A stretch of 64,000 bases of DNA from Alistipes sp. (GTDB taxonomy: Bacteria; Bacillota; Clostridia; Oscillospirales; Ruminococcaceae): the NCBI GenBank assembly GCA_023667265.1, contig JAMPAJ010000003.1, positions 45,725 through 109,724 of the forward strand, in the 5' to 3' direction. The notes under the pieces are model-generated. The model was not told the origin of the DNA, made no database searches, and saw nothing but the letters and a program-made list of their open reading frames with translations. Of this stretch, positions 1-7,887 are shown one piece after another. How positions within the stretch are numbered: position 1 is the stretch's first letter; each line of letters begins with the position of its first letter. The position numbers were made by a program, and so were the translations under genes.

Positions 1-1
1 A

Positions 2-139
2 AATCCCATTCCTGTGAAGGAAGCTATGAATATGGTCGGCGTCAATGCAGGACCCTGCCGTCTGCCTCTCGTTGAAATGTCTGAGGAGCATAAGGCAGTT
101 CTGAGAGCGTCGCTGGAGAAGCATGGGCTTATAAAGTAA
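2..139 (+). CDS. dapA: 4-hydroxy-tetrahydrodipicolinate synthase, C-terminal fragment
   Basis: The window opens inside a coding frame whose last 45 residues (starting NPIPVKEAMNMVG, ending HGLIK) match the C-terminal end of DapA: the NP(I/V)PVK segment and the 'G...G.CRLPL' stretch are typical. DapA condenses pyruvate with aspartate semialdehyde in the lysine and diaminopimelate pathway. The stop is 16 bases before dapB, so the two are almost certainly one operon. The start and the catalytic lysine lie outside the window. The call rests on this tail plus the dapB neighbour. Confidence 0.85.
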   Translation, partial: NPIPVKEAMNMVGVNAGPCRLPLVEMSEEHKAVLRASLEKHGLIK

Positions 140-155
140 TTTAGGAGTTGAAAAA

Positions 156-905
156 ATGACAAATATAGCAATTTGCGGTGCAAACGGCAAAATGGGCAAG
201 ACCATTTACGGCTGCGTAAAGGACAGAGAGGATTGCAGAGTTGTTGCCGGAATAGACCTTTATACCGAGCAGTACGCCGATTTCCCGATCGTTGACGCGC
301 CTTCAAAGCTTCCGGAAAAGCCGGACGTTATTATTGATTTCTCGAATCCGGCGTCCCTTGACGGACTTCTTGAATACTGCCTTGCAACAGGTACACCAAT
401 TGTTGTAGCTTCGACAGGCTACAGCGACGAGCAGATCGCACAGATAAAGGCTGCTGCGGAGCAGATACCTGTGTTCTTTACATTCAATATGTCGCTGGGC
501 ATAAATCTGCTTGTCCAGCTGGCGAAAAAGGCTGCGGAGGTGCTGGGCGACCGCTTCGATATTGAAATTGTGGAAAAGCATCACAACCAGAAGCTTGACG
601 CTCCGAGCGGAACGGCGATAATGCTCGCCAATGCCATAAACGAGACGATGGACAATTCAAAGCAGTACGTTTACGACCGCCACTCGCGCCGCGCAAAGCG
701 TGAGAAGAACGAGATCGGAATGCACGCTATAAGAGGCGGTACTATCGTCGGCGAGCACGACGTTATCTTTGCCGGAAACGACGAGGTCATCACTCTGTCA
801 CATTCGGCTGCGTCAAAGACAGTTTTTGCGGAGGGCTCTGTCAAGGCTGCGGTCTATCTCAAGGATAAGCCGGCAGGACTTTACGATATGCAGATGTTAA
901 TATAG
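156..905 (+). CDS. dapB: 4-hydroxy-tetrahydrodipicolinate reductase
   Basis: This 249-residue protein reduces hydroxy-tetrahydrodipicolinate to tetrahydrodipicolinate with NAD(P)H, the second step of the lysine/DAP branch. The N-terminus carries the Rossmann loop GANGKMG, and the family signature EKHHNQKLDAPSGTA sits near residues 138-152 with the catalytic His pair and substrate-binding Lys. Length is normal for the family (about 240-270). The ATG follows an AGGAG site by about 8 bases. It lies between dapA and ddh with gaps of 16 and 15 bases, so the three genes are read together. Confidence 0.97.
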   Translation: MTNIAICGANGKMGKTIYGCVKDREDCRVVAGIDLYTEQYADFPIVDAPSKLPEKPDVIIDFSNPASLDGLLEYCLATGTPIVVASTGYSDEQIAQIKAAAEQIPVFFTFNMSLGINLLVQLAKKAAEVLGDRFDIEIVEKHHNQKLDAPSGTAIMLANAINETMDNSKQYVYDRHSRRAKREKNEIGMHAIRGGTIVGEHDVIFAGNDEVITLSHSAASKTVFAEGSVKAAVYLKDKPAGLYDMQMLI

Positions 906-920
906 TCAGGAGTGTAAAAA

Positions 921-1907
921 ATGAGTAAATATAAAATCGCGATCGCAGGCTACGGAAATCTTGGAAAGGGCGTAGAGCTGGCGATTCAGCAGAATGAGGA
1001 TATGGAGCTTGTGGGAGTTTTCACACGTCGTGACCCGGCAGACGTAAAAACAATTACAGGAGCTAAGGTCTACGGTATGGACGAAGCTGCTGCTATGGCG
1101 GATTCTATCGACGTTATGATAATCTGCGGCGGAAGCGCTACAGACCTGCCAAAGCAGACGCCGAAGCTTGCAAAGACATTTAATGTTATCGACAGCTTCG
1201 ACACTCATGCCCGTATTCCGGAGCACTTTGCAAATGTTGATAAGGCTGCCAGGGAGAGCGGACATCTGGCGTTCATTTCTCTTGGCTGGGATCCCGGTCT
1301 TTTCTCACTGAACCGCCTTTATGCAGAGTCTATCCTGCCCAACGGCAAGACATACACCTTCTGGGGAAAGGGCGTAAGCCAGGGACATTCCGACGCTATC
1401 CGCCGTGTTGAGGGCGTAAAACGCGGAATCCAGTATACAGTTCCCGTCGAGTCGGCTATGGAAGCGGTAAGAAGCGGCTCGCAGCCCGAGCTGACCACAC
1501 GTCAGAAGCATCTCCGCGAGTGCTGGGTAGTGCCGGAGGAAGGCGCTGATACGGCTAAGATCGAGGAAAGCATCAAGACGATGAAGAATTATTTTGACGA
1601 GTACGATACCACAGTTAATTTTATAACTGAGGAGGAGTTCGACGCTGTTCACAACAAGATGCCTCACGGCGGATTTGTAATGAGAAGCGGCATGACCGGA
1701 GCAGGGGAGAGCACACACCAGATGATCGAGTATTCACTGAAGCTGGACTCAAATCCGGAGTTTACCGCAAGCGTGCTTATTTGCTACGCAAGAGCGCTGT
1801 GCAGACTGAAGGCAGAGGGTGCAACAGGCTGCAAGACAGCATTTGACATTGCGCCTGCTTATCTTTCACCTCTTTCAGCAGACGAGCTGAGAGCGCATAT
1901 GCTTTAA
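921..1907 (+). CDS. ddh: meso-diaminopimelate D-dehydrogenase
   Basis: This 328-residue enzyme converts tetrahydrodipicolinate to meso-diaminopimelate in one NADPH- and ammonia-dependent step, bypassing the acylated intermediates of the longer DAP routes. The N-terminal nucleotide site is IAGYGNLGKGVE. Family blocks seen are WDPGLFSLNR, the HSDAIRRVEGVKRG segment and MPHGGFV. An AGGAG site precedes the ATG. It is the last gene of the dapA-dapB-ddh run and is followed by a strong terminator. Having ddh directly behind dapB suggests that the dehydrogenase route supplies DAP for peptidoglycan and lysine in this organism. Confidence 0.96.
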   Translation: MSKYKIAIAGYGNLGKGVELAIQQNEDMELVGVFTRRDPADVKTITGAKVYGMDEAAAMADSIDVMIICGGSATDLPKQTPKLAKTFNVIDSFDTHARIPEHFANVDKAARESGHLAFISLGWDPGLFSLNRLYAESILPNGKTYTFWGKGVSQGHSDAIRRVEGVKRGIQYTVPVESAMEAVRSGSQPELTTRQKHLRECWVVPEEGADTAKIEESIKTMKNYFDEYDTTVNFITEEEFDAVHNKMPHGGFVMRSGMTGAGESTHQMIEYSLKLDSNPEFTASVLICYARALCRLKAEGATGCKTAFDIAPAYLSPLSADELRAHML

Positions 1908-1917
1908 TAAAAATAAG

Positions 1918-1959
1918 AAAAGCTGCTGCGATCCAAATTGAATTGCAGCAGCTTTTTTT
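1918..1959 (+). terminator. terminator of dap operon
   Basis: A GC-rich stem (AAAGCTGCTGC with GCAGCAGCTTT) closes a 15-base loop and runs into a T tract just after the ddh stop. This is a typical intrinsic terminator. It also separates ddh from the converging pyruvate formate-lyase genes. Confidence 0.93.
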
Positions 1960-1977
1960 AGCTTTGTTTCAACAATT

Positions 1978-2223
1978 TCAGAGAGAACTGTGGAAAGTAC
2001 GTGATATTACGTCGTCCTGCTGTTCCTTAGTGAGCTTGACAAAATTAACGGCATAGCCGGAAACACGCACTGTAAGCTGAGGATATTTTTCCGGATGAGC
2101 CTGAGCGTCCAGAAGAGTTTCCTTTGTGAAAACATTTACGTTGAGGTGATGACCGCCTTTTTCAACATAGCCGTCCAGCAGCTCGATAAGGTTGTCGACC
2201 TGTGTCTGATTTGCATTTTCCAT
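1978..2223 (-). CDS. free glycyl-radical domain of split pyruvate formate-lyase (GrcA-like)
   Basis: This 81-residue protein is the C-terminal glycyl-radical domain of pyruvate formate-lyase as a separate gene. It contains the radical loop RVSGYAVNF, whose Gly would carry the radical, preceded by LLDGY, HLNVNVF and HPEKYPQLT, and ends with [11 protein letters not shown], all close to the last 75 residues of full-length PFL. The start at 2223 is chosen because GGAGG lies 8 bases upstream; an upstream in-frame ATG at 2241 overlaps the preceding stop and has no such site. The neighbouring large subunit lacks this domain, so it probably supplies it in trans, like the E. coli rescue protein YfiD/GrcA, but here as an obligate partner. 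Confidence 0.92.
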   Translation of the reverse strand: MENANQTQVDNLIELLDGYVEKGGHHLNVNVFTKETLLDAQAHPEKYPQLTVRVSGYAVNFVKLTKEQQDDVISRTFHSSL

Positions 2224-2237
2224 AATGGTTCCTCCAA

Positions 2238-2447
2238 TCATTCGTCATCGTCGTCCATGCTCTCCGTAGGCTGGCAGCAGGCGCCCTTGTTTCCGCAGTA
2301 ATCGGTGCTGTTTACGACGTTTACCATTACGGACTGAGCATTGTCATCGGCGATTATATTTACGTGTCCGCTTCCCCGGGACATGAGGCTGTCAATGAGA
2401 TCTGCCAGCTCCTCCGGTGATTCGGGCTTTTTTTCGTTTGCGTCCAT
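2238..2447 (-). CDS. small acidic Cys-containing protein inside split PFL operon
   Basis: This 69-residue protein is coded between the two halves of pyruvate formate-lyase. Its ATG is one base after the stop of the large PFL gene, with an AGGA site inside that gene's end, and its stop lies just before the glycyl-domain start, so all three are translationally coupled. The N-terminal part looks helical and charged. The middle (GHVNIIADD...VMVNVVN) looks like a beta segment, and the C-terminal part has three cysteines ([11 protein letters not shown]) and an acidic tail (DDDDE). I do not recognise the family. Position suggests a role in assembly, activation or protection of the split enzyme; this is inference. 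Confidence 0.8.
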   Translation of the reverse strand: MDANEKKPESPEELADLIDSLMSRGSGHVNIIADDNAQSVMVNVVNSTDYCGNKGACCQPTESMDDDDE

Positions 2448-2448
2448 T

Positions 2449-4521
2449 TTATTCCTCGTTTCTCAGCTTGTCGAGGTCAATATCTCCCACAAATACCTGC
2501 ATATCCTTACCCAGTGCATCGGGAATTATAGAGAATGTGTTGGAGATGCCGTCCTGGGCGTGACGGAACGGAAGCTTTGCAACAGAGGCAAGCGAAGCCG
2601 CAGCTCCGTGAGTATCTCTGCCGTGCATAGGATTTGCACCAGGTGCGAGCGGAACTCCCATTTTTCGTCCGTCAGGCGTATTTCCGGTCTTTTTGCCGTA
2701 TACGACGTTTGAGGTGATCGTGAGGATAGACATTGTAGGTACTCCGTCGCGGTAGGTATGGTGCTTTCTCACGCAGTCCATAAATTTGCGCACAACGGTA
2801 ACAGCAAGGTCGTCAACCCGGTCGTCATTGTTGCCATATTTCGGAAAGTCTCCCTCAACCTGATAGTCGGTAACGATACCGTCCTCGTCGCGGATAACCT
2901 TTACCTTTGCATATTTGATAGCCGAAAGCGAGTCTGCGACAACGGAAAGTCCGGCTATTCCGGTTGCGAAATAACGCTTTACATCGCGGTCGTGAAGAGC
3001 CATTTGCAGCTTTTCGTAGCAGTATTTGTCGTGCATATAGTGGATGACGTTCAGGGTATTTACGTAAAGACCTGCAAGCCACTCCATCATAGCCTCGTAT
3101 TTATCCCATACATCGTCGAAGTCGAGATAATCGCCCTCTACCGGACGGAATTTCGGACCTACCTGAATCTTGAGGCGTTCGTCCATACCGCCGTTTATAG
3201 CGTAGAGCAGGCATTTTGCAAGATTTGCACGTGCGCCGAAAAACTGCATTTCCTTGCCAACGCGCATAGATGAGACGCAGCAGGCGATAGCGTAGTCGTC
3301 GCCGTGGGTAACGCGCATCATATCGTCGTTTTCATACTGGATAGACGACGTCTTGATCGACATTTTAGCGCAGTATTCCTTGAATTTCCGCGGCAGTCTC
3401 TGTGACCAGAGCACTGTCATATTCGGCTCTGGAGCAGTTCCGAGATTGTCAAGGGTGTGGAGGAAACGGAAGCTGTTTTTGGTAACGAGGTGTCTGCCGT
3501 CTACGTCAACTCCGCCGATGGATTCGGTTATCCAGGTCGGGTCGCCGGAGAAAAGCTCGTTGTACTCTGGCGTACGAGCGAATTTTACGATACGGAGCTT
3601 CATGATGAAGTGGTCGATAAGCTCCTGAGCCTCTTCTTCGGTGATAACGCCGTTTTCGAGGTCGCGCTGGATGTAGATGTCCAGAAATGTCGATGTACGT
3701 CCAAGAGACATAGCTGCGCCGTTCTGCTCCTTGACGGCGGCGAGATAGCCGAAATAGAGCCACTGAACAGCTTCTTTTGCAGTAGCGGCAGGCTTGGATA
3801 TATCGAAGCCGTAGATTCTGCCCAGCTCCTTCAGTTCTTCAAGAGCGCGTACCTGTTCAGCAAGTTCCTCACGGAGACGGATATTTTTTGACGTCATGCG
3901 GACGAGGGATGTTTCGATCTGATGCTTCTTGTCGGCGATGAGGATATCAACGCCATAGAGAGCGACCCGGCGGTAATCGCCTATGATACGGCCTCTTCCG
4001 TATGCGTCAGGCAGACCTGTGATAATGGCGGATTTCCTTGCAAGACGCATCTCAGGAGTATAAGCGTCAAAAACGCCCTGGTTATGTGTTTTTCTGTATT
4101 TGGTGAATATTTTCACTACCTCCGGGTCGACCTCATATCCATACTGTGAGCAGGCGTTCTGCGCCATACGGATTCCGCCAAAAGGCTGAAGTGAACGCTT
4201 AAATGGCTTATCTGTCTGGAGACCAACGATTTTTTCCAGGTCTTTGTTCAGATATCCGGCATCGTGAGATGTGATAGTTGATACGATCCTGGTGTCCATA
4301 TCGAGAACACCTCCAGCTTCACGTTCCTGTCTTGACAGATCCATTACCTGCTCCCATAGCTTTTTCGTGGCTTCGGTCGGAGGTGCGAGGAAGCTTTCAT
4401 CACCGTCGTATGCTGTGTAGTTCTTTTTGATAAAGTCCCTGACATTAACGGAGGTCGTACACCACCGTCCTTCCTTGAATCCTTTCCATTCAGCAGGATA
4501 CTCAGCGAAATAATGCAGCAA
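2449..4521 (-). CDS. pflB: pyruvate formate-lyase, large piece lacking the glycyl-radical domain
   Basis: This 690-residue protein is the catalytic body of formate C-acetyltransferase, which splits pyruvate plus CoA into acetyl-CoA and formate. The paired catalytic cysteines are in [21 protein letters not shown], and the N-terminal FKEGRW, VRDFI and GDESFL blocks are standard. It ends at [10 protein letters not shown] plus a short unique tail, where normal PFL (about 750 residues) continues into the glycyl-radical domain. That domain is the separate gene at 1978-2223. The best start is a TTG at 4521, with AAAGGA about 8 bases upstream and no nearby in-frame ATG. No PFL-activating enzyme is visible in the window. 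Confidence 0.95.
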   Translation of the reverse strand: MLHYFAEYPAEWKGFKEGRWCTTSVNVRDFIKKNYTAYDGDESFLAPPTEATKKLWEQVMDLSRQEREAGGVLDMDTRIVSTITSHDAGYLNKDLEKIVGLQTDKPFKRSLQPFGGIRMAQNACSQYGYEVDPEVVKIFTKYRKTHNQGVFDAYTPEMRLARKSAIITGLPDAYGRGRIIGDYRRVALYGVDILIADKKHQIETSLVRMTSKNIRLREELAEQVRALEELKELGRIYGFDISKPAATAKEAVQWLYFGYLAAVKEQNGAAMSLGRTSTFLDIYIQRDLENGVITEEEAQELIDHFIMKLRIVKFARTPEYNELFSGDPTWITESIGGVDVDGRHLVTKNSFRFLHTLDNLGTAPEPNMTVLWSQRLPRKFKEYCAKMSIKTSSIQYENDDMMRVTHGDDYAIACCVSSMRVGKEMQFFGARANLAKCLLYAINGGMDERLKIQVGPKFRPVEGDYLDFDDVWDKYEAMMEWLAGLYVNTLNVIHYMHDKYCYEKLQMALHDRDVKRYFATGIAGLSVVADSLSAIKYAKVKVIRDEDGIVTDYQVEGDFPKYGNNDDRVDDLAVTVVRKFMDCVRKHHTYRDGVPTMSILTITSNVVYGKKTGNTPDGRKMGVPLAPGANPMHGRDTHGAAASLASVAKLPFRHAQDGISNTFSIIPDALGKDMQVFVGDIDLDKLRNEE

Positions 4522-4582
4522 AAATATCAGATCCTTTCAGATTATTAGCGGCACAAGAAGAGCCGTTTAGTTTCATATTTAT

Positions 4583-4611
4583 ATCATATCACATTGTTAT
4601 GGTTTTGTCAA
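4583..4611 (-). promoter_or_regulatory. promoter of split PFL operon
   Basis: On the minus strand a perfect TTGACA (4611-4606) and TATGAT (4588-4583) are separated by 17 bases, 62 bases upstream of the TTG start of the PFL gene. It is one of the strongest-looking promoters in the window. Confidence 0.85.
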
Positions 4612-4671
4612 TGGTTTATATTATTTATTTGATAAATTTTTATACTATTATTCTCCTTTCCGCAGGTAAGT

Positions 4672-4714
4672 AAGATAAAAATAAACAGGCTGAGTCGGTG
4701 GAAAACTCAGCCTG
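4672..4714 (-). terminator. terminator after the 4.9-6.1 kb gene
   Basis: A 10-bp stem CAGGCTGAGT/ACTCAGCCTG (4686-4695 with 4705-4714) is followed on the minus strand by a T-rich run (4685-4672). It ends transcription coming from the membrane-protein gene and isolates the PFL promoter just downstream. Confidence 0.82.
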
Positions 4715-4747
4715 GTCTTATCATTGTCATATTCTTATCAAGCAGAC

Positions 4748-4839
4748 TCAATCAGGAGGAGAACCCGGGTCGGGCATGAAATTCTTGCCGCAGCTGGGGC
4801 AGTCTGATCCGCTATGTAAAGAGTCAGTGCATCACATCA
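4748..4839 (-). pseudogene. zinc-ribbon tail, probable broken small gene
   Basis: Downstream of the 396-residue membrane protein, an AAGGAG site and tandem ATG codons are followed at once by an in-frame TGA. The same frame then stays open for 27 codons to a stop at 4748, encoding a cysteine pair in CPSCGKNFMPDPGSPPD. A Cys-x-x-Cys-Gly knuckle and a conserved-looking Pro-rich end suggest a real zinc-ribbon protein end that has lost its start, or a gene with a point nonsense change at codon 3. Too short to name. A sequencing error is also possible. Confidence 0.4.
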
Positions 4840-4889
4840 TATCTCCTTGCTTTTTCTATTTTTTTCATCGTCGGTAAGACTGTCATCTA

Positions 4890-6080
4890 TCATGATATTA
4901 AGGATGTTATTCTTCCTATCCTGGCGTCTTTGTATTGCATTTTCTTTTTCCTTATCAGTATTGGAAATTTCAGACTTGATACTCTTTCCAAATATTTTCT
5001 ATATATATAATAGCCTCCTACTGCTATAATTGCAAATATCGCAATTGTCGCAAATTCTGCCCCTAATGGTGCGAAAAGTACTAAAGCGATTGGTTCTAAA
5101 AACATTACAGCTGCAATTGATATTAATAATTCCTTTGTAACCTTCTTCTTTTTCTGTTTCAATTCATCTTTTTCCTTCTCGCTATCCTGGAAAATTGTGT
5201 TCATGAAATCGTCTGTGGGATAAGTGGTTTCATACACACAATCACAGCACGCTCCGGACACAAGGCACTCATACTGTTTATCTTGATATGTGTAAACTAT
5301 TTTATATGCCGGATAATACCATATCTCCCTGTCGATATTATGTACAAAATCCATACTAAAATTCGCGTATTTTTGACCGGGGATCTGTTTTATGCAAGTC
5401 TCTTGCGCCACATTCTTTGCTTTCAAGATTAATTCCTTGTTTTTTTCACCATCCGCAAAAATCATTTCGTCCACAACAGTTCCTTCGACCGCTTCATCAG
5501 AATAAACGCTTCGTTCTCCATTACTATACGTTCCATACAAAACATTGAAAAAAGGATAACGTTCTGAGAGCGCGTTTATCATATTGCTTTTAACAGTTCC
5601 GGAACTGTTTTTTCGACCAGTTTCCTGTTCATATGGAATTTCCCTTGATTTTTCAACTGTGACTTCCCTTGGATCCCATGGTCTTGAAGTAACCGAACCT
5701 GAATACCCTTTTACTCTTGATTTTATGGGGTGAAACGTTCCTGTACGCCATTTACCGGATTCAGTATCAAAATAATCAAAGCCAGGTTGAGTATGTTCTC
5801 GTCCCCATCTATCGAAATAATGTACCTCCTGCACAAAGTATGTTTCTGTTTCTGTCCAGTACCTCATAAAAATACTTACGGCATTCCATTTTGCTTCGTA
5901 ATTCACTGTCAGTCTCTCTACCGGATAATATATTTTTTCAGAAGAAATATATCTGCTTTCACTTGCTATATTTACTGGCGTATCTTCCTTTTGGGCGAGA
6001 TGCTTCAGCAGGCTGTTCCAGGCAACGGTACTGTCGACATCAAAAGGTATTACTTCTTTTATTGTATTTTCAGTTATCAT
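4890..6080 (-). CDS. uncharacterised membrane protein, likely frameshifted at its C-terminus
   Basis: This 396-residue protein has a large soluble part (residues 1 to about 310) containing WYYPAYKIVYTYQDKQY, a pattern seen in TFIIB-type zinc-ribbon/PriA-like hypothetical proteins, then a Lys-rich stretch and two hydrophobic helices near residues 325-365. The start at 6080 is preferred because GAAGGTG sits 7 bases upstream. The present frame ends in a basic tail. A one-base shift near 4985-4995 opens a 45-codon hydrophilic tail (SEISNTDKEKENAIQRRQ and onward) ending at 4837, which looks more like the native C-terminus. Base composition is more AT-rich than the core genes. Function unknown. Confidence 0.72.
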   Translation of the reverse strand: MITENTIKEVIPFDVDSTVAWNSLLKHLAQKEDTPVNIASESRYISSEKIYYPVERLTVNYEAKWNAVSIFMRYWTETETYFVQEVHYFDRWGREHTQPGFDYFDTESGKWRTGTFHPIKSRVKGYSGSVTSRPWDPREVTVEKSREIPYEQETGRKNSSGTVKSNMINALSERYPFFNVLYGTYSNGERSVYSDEAVEGTVVDEMIFADGEKNKELILKAKNVAQETCIKQIPGQKYANFSMDFVHNIDREIWYYPAYKIVYTYQDKQYECLVSGACCDCVYETTYPTDDFMNTIFQDSEKEKDELKQKKKKVTKELLISIAAVMFLEPIALVLFAPLGAEFATIAIFAIIAVGGYYIYRKYLERVSSLKFPILIRKKKMQYKDARIGRITSLIS

Positions 6081-6162
6081 CTTACACACCTTCAATTCAT
6101 TTGTATTACTGTTTGTTCTCGTTTGGACATAATGCCTGTTTTTTTATTTTTTTCAGATAAGC

Positions 6163-6190
6163 AAAAAACGGAGCATATTTCAGCTCCGTT
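6163..6190 (-). terminator. terminator of AI-2E permease gene
   Basis: The stem ACGGAGC/GCTCCGT with an 8-base loop is followed on the minus strand by TTTTTTG. It lies just after the stop at 6195. Confidence 0.88.
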
Positions 6191-6194
6191 TAAT

Positions 6195-7436
6195 TTATTT
6201 CTTATTTGATTTTTCTTTTTTCTGTTTTTTATGGAGTTTGAACGGAATGTGAGCCTTTTTTTCCTTTTCAGGCTCTTCCGGAGGAGGCTCGATGCCAAGC
6301 TCTTTTTCCTTTGATTCAAGCTGTTCAAAGGAGATCTTGTATATCGTTGCGGCAAGAGGAACTCCCAGCAGCATACCGGGTATGCCCCAGAGTCCACCGC
6401 CGAGCGTAACCGCAGCAAGAACCCATATTCCAGGCAGACCGATTGAATTTCCCACAACCTTCGGATAGATGAGATTGCCCTCAAGCTGCTGTAAAATAAC
6501 CAGGAAAATCAGGAAAACAAGCGCCTGCATAGGACTTTCAGTTAGGATGATGAATGCGCTGATGCCTGCGCCGAGGAACGCGCCGACGATAGGAATAAGA
6601 GCCGTAACTCCCACAAGAGTTCCGCTCATTGCGGCGTATGGCAGCTGGAGGATCGTCATGCCGATGAAGCACAGGCAGCCCAGCAGGATCGCCTCGACAA
6701 ACTGACCGATGAAGAAGCTCTTGAAGGTTTCATTTGCCGTTTGGCATATGCTCTGTATCCGACTGTTGATTTTTTGGTTGAACCAGAGATTGAACAGTCT
6801 GTTGATGTCGCGGAGCAGCTTATCCTTACGGAGAAGAAGATAGATTGCGAAAATAACAGCGAGTACTATATTTGTCACAGTTCCGGCGATGACGCTGATA
6901 AGTCCAAACGCCGATGTGAGAAGACCCATAACTCCTTTTTCAACGAATGCGGCAGCTTTGTCGGTTATTGTTGCCCAGTCCAGCTCCTTAAAGTCAAATT
7001 CATTGAAAAGATCTGTGACCTGTTTCTGTATGTCGGGATACTCGTTGAATTTTTCGATCACATAATCTCTGCCCTTGATGATGAATGGAGGAATTTCCGC
7101 AGTTATCAGCTTTATTGCGCTGATAAGCTCCGGTATGACGATATTCAGTACAAGCGCTATTGTAACGAAAACAGAGAGAAAGGAAAGAATTACGCAAACC
7201 GGTCTCCGGGAGTATCTGAAAAATTTGGAATCCTTTTTCGGAAAGTAATGCGCCTCGAAAAAGCTCAGTATTATGTTGGAGACGTATGCGATGATTATGC
7301 CGAGAAGCAGAGGATACATCGCTTGCAGCGCGATAGATGCCAGAGTTCCGACAAGACTGAGATTCTGAATTACCAGAATCGAGCAGATAAAAATTGCAGC
7401 AATTATTATATATCGTTTAAATTCCTTTTTGTCCAT
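6195..7436 (-). CDS. AI-2E family transporter
   Basis: This 413-residue polytopic membrane protein belongs to the AI-2E/YdgG/YhhQ-type permease family. It has an N-terminal membrane pair, a soluble middle segment (about residues 90-160), and a C-terminal set of helices with the family blocks FIGQFVEAILLG, ALIPIVGAFLGA and QQLEGNLIYPKVVG. The tail is basic and proline-rich. Family members include the E. coli AI-2 exporter TqsA and Na+/H+-type exporters, so the substrate cannot be set from sequence. The ATG has a GGAGG site 8 bases upstream. An inverted-repeat element lies directly upstream. Confidence 0.9.
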   Translation of the reverse strand: MDKKEFKRYIIIAAIFICSILVIQNLSLVGTLASIALQAMYPLLLGIIIAYVSNIILSFFEAHYFPKKDSKFFRYSRRPVCVILSFLSVFVTIALVLNIVIPELISAIKLITAEIPPFIIKGRDYVIEKFNEYPDIQKQVTDLFNEFDFKELDWATITDKAAAFVEKGVMGLLTSAFGLISVIAGTVTNIVLAVIFAIYLLLRKDKLLRDINRLFNLWFNQKINSRIQSICQTANETFKSFFIGQFVEAILLGCLCFIGMTILQLPYAAMSGTLVGVTALIPIVGAFLGAGISAFIILTESPMQALVFLIFLVILQQLEGNLIYPKVVGNSIGLPGIWVLAAVTLGGGLWGIPGMLLGVPLAATIYKISFEQLESKEKELGIEPPPEEPEKEKKAHIPFKLHKKQKKEKSNKK

Positions 7437-7457
7437 ATAATCCCTCCGGACATTTTA

Positions 7458-7681
7458 GGCAACACCGCGCAAAGCACGTCTGACGACTTTGCACGTCATC
7501 TGCTTGCGAATTTTCCGTCATCTCACATAAAAACTCCTTGACATACATAATCTCCACGCTGGGGAGGTGTCACGAAGTGACAGAGGGGCTGACCGACAGA
7601 CCAGTATGCTGCGTCGGTTTTATGCAACCTGACGAAAAATCCGACTGCGCATCTGCCGCACAATCTTTGTGCGGTGTTGCC
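7458..7681. repeat. MITE-like element with imperfect terminal inverted repeats
   Basis: The block starts GGCAACACCGCGCAAAG and ends CTTTGTGCGGTGTTGCC. About 60 bases at each end are imperfect inverted copies of each other, including a shared ATCTGC...AATTTTCCGTCA / TGACGAAAAATCC...GCAGAT part. The middle carries a small perfect hairpin TGTCACGAAGTGACA. It has no coding frame. It fills the gap between the AI-2E gene and the ftsH promoter. The right-hand end can fold on itself (CCGCACAATCTTTGTGCGG), and the same core occurs again at 32186-32226. Non-autonomous element is an inference. Confidence 0.7.
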
Positions 7682-7807
7682 TTTATTACTTGACTTATAT
7701 TATACACCAAAAATCTTCCAATTGTGTGAACAGATTATGAATATTATCGGAAATAGTCCTGATTTCAAAGTTTTCACCTGTTTATCATAATTATCACAAT
7801 TTACCTG

Positions 7808-7836
7808 TTGAAATTCGTGTCGGAATATGTTATAAT
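7808..7836 (+). promoter_or_regulatory. promoter of ftsH
   Basis: TTGAAA and TATAAT with a 17-base spacer, 51 bases upstream of the ftsH start. Confidence 0.8.
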
Positions 7837-7887
7837 TTTGTCAAGCAAAGCGATATTGCGAATAATTATCTGAAATGGAGCAAGATC

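Noticed and set aside
4831-4840. In-frame TGA at codon 3 of the zinc-ribbon tail as selenocysteine
   Set aside because: No SECIS-like stem was seen directly after it and no selenium genes are in the window; a broken gene is simpler.
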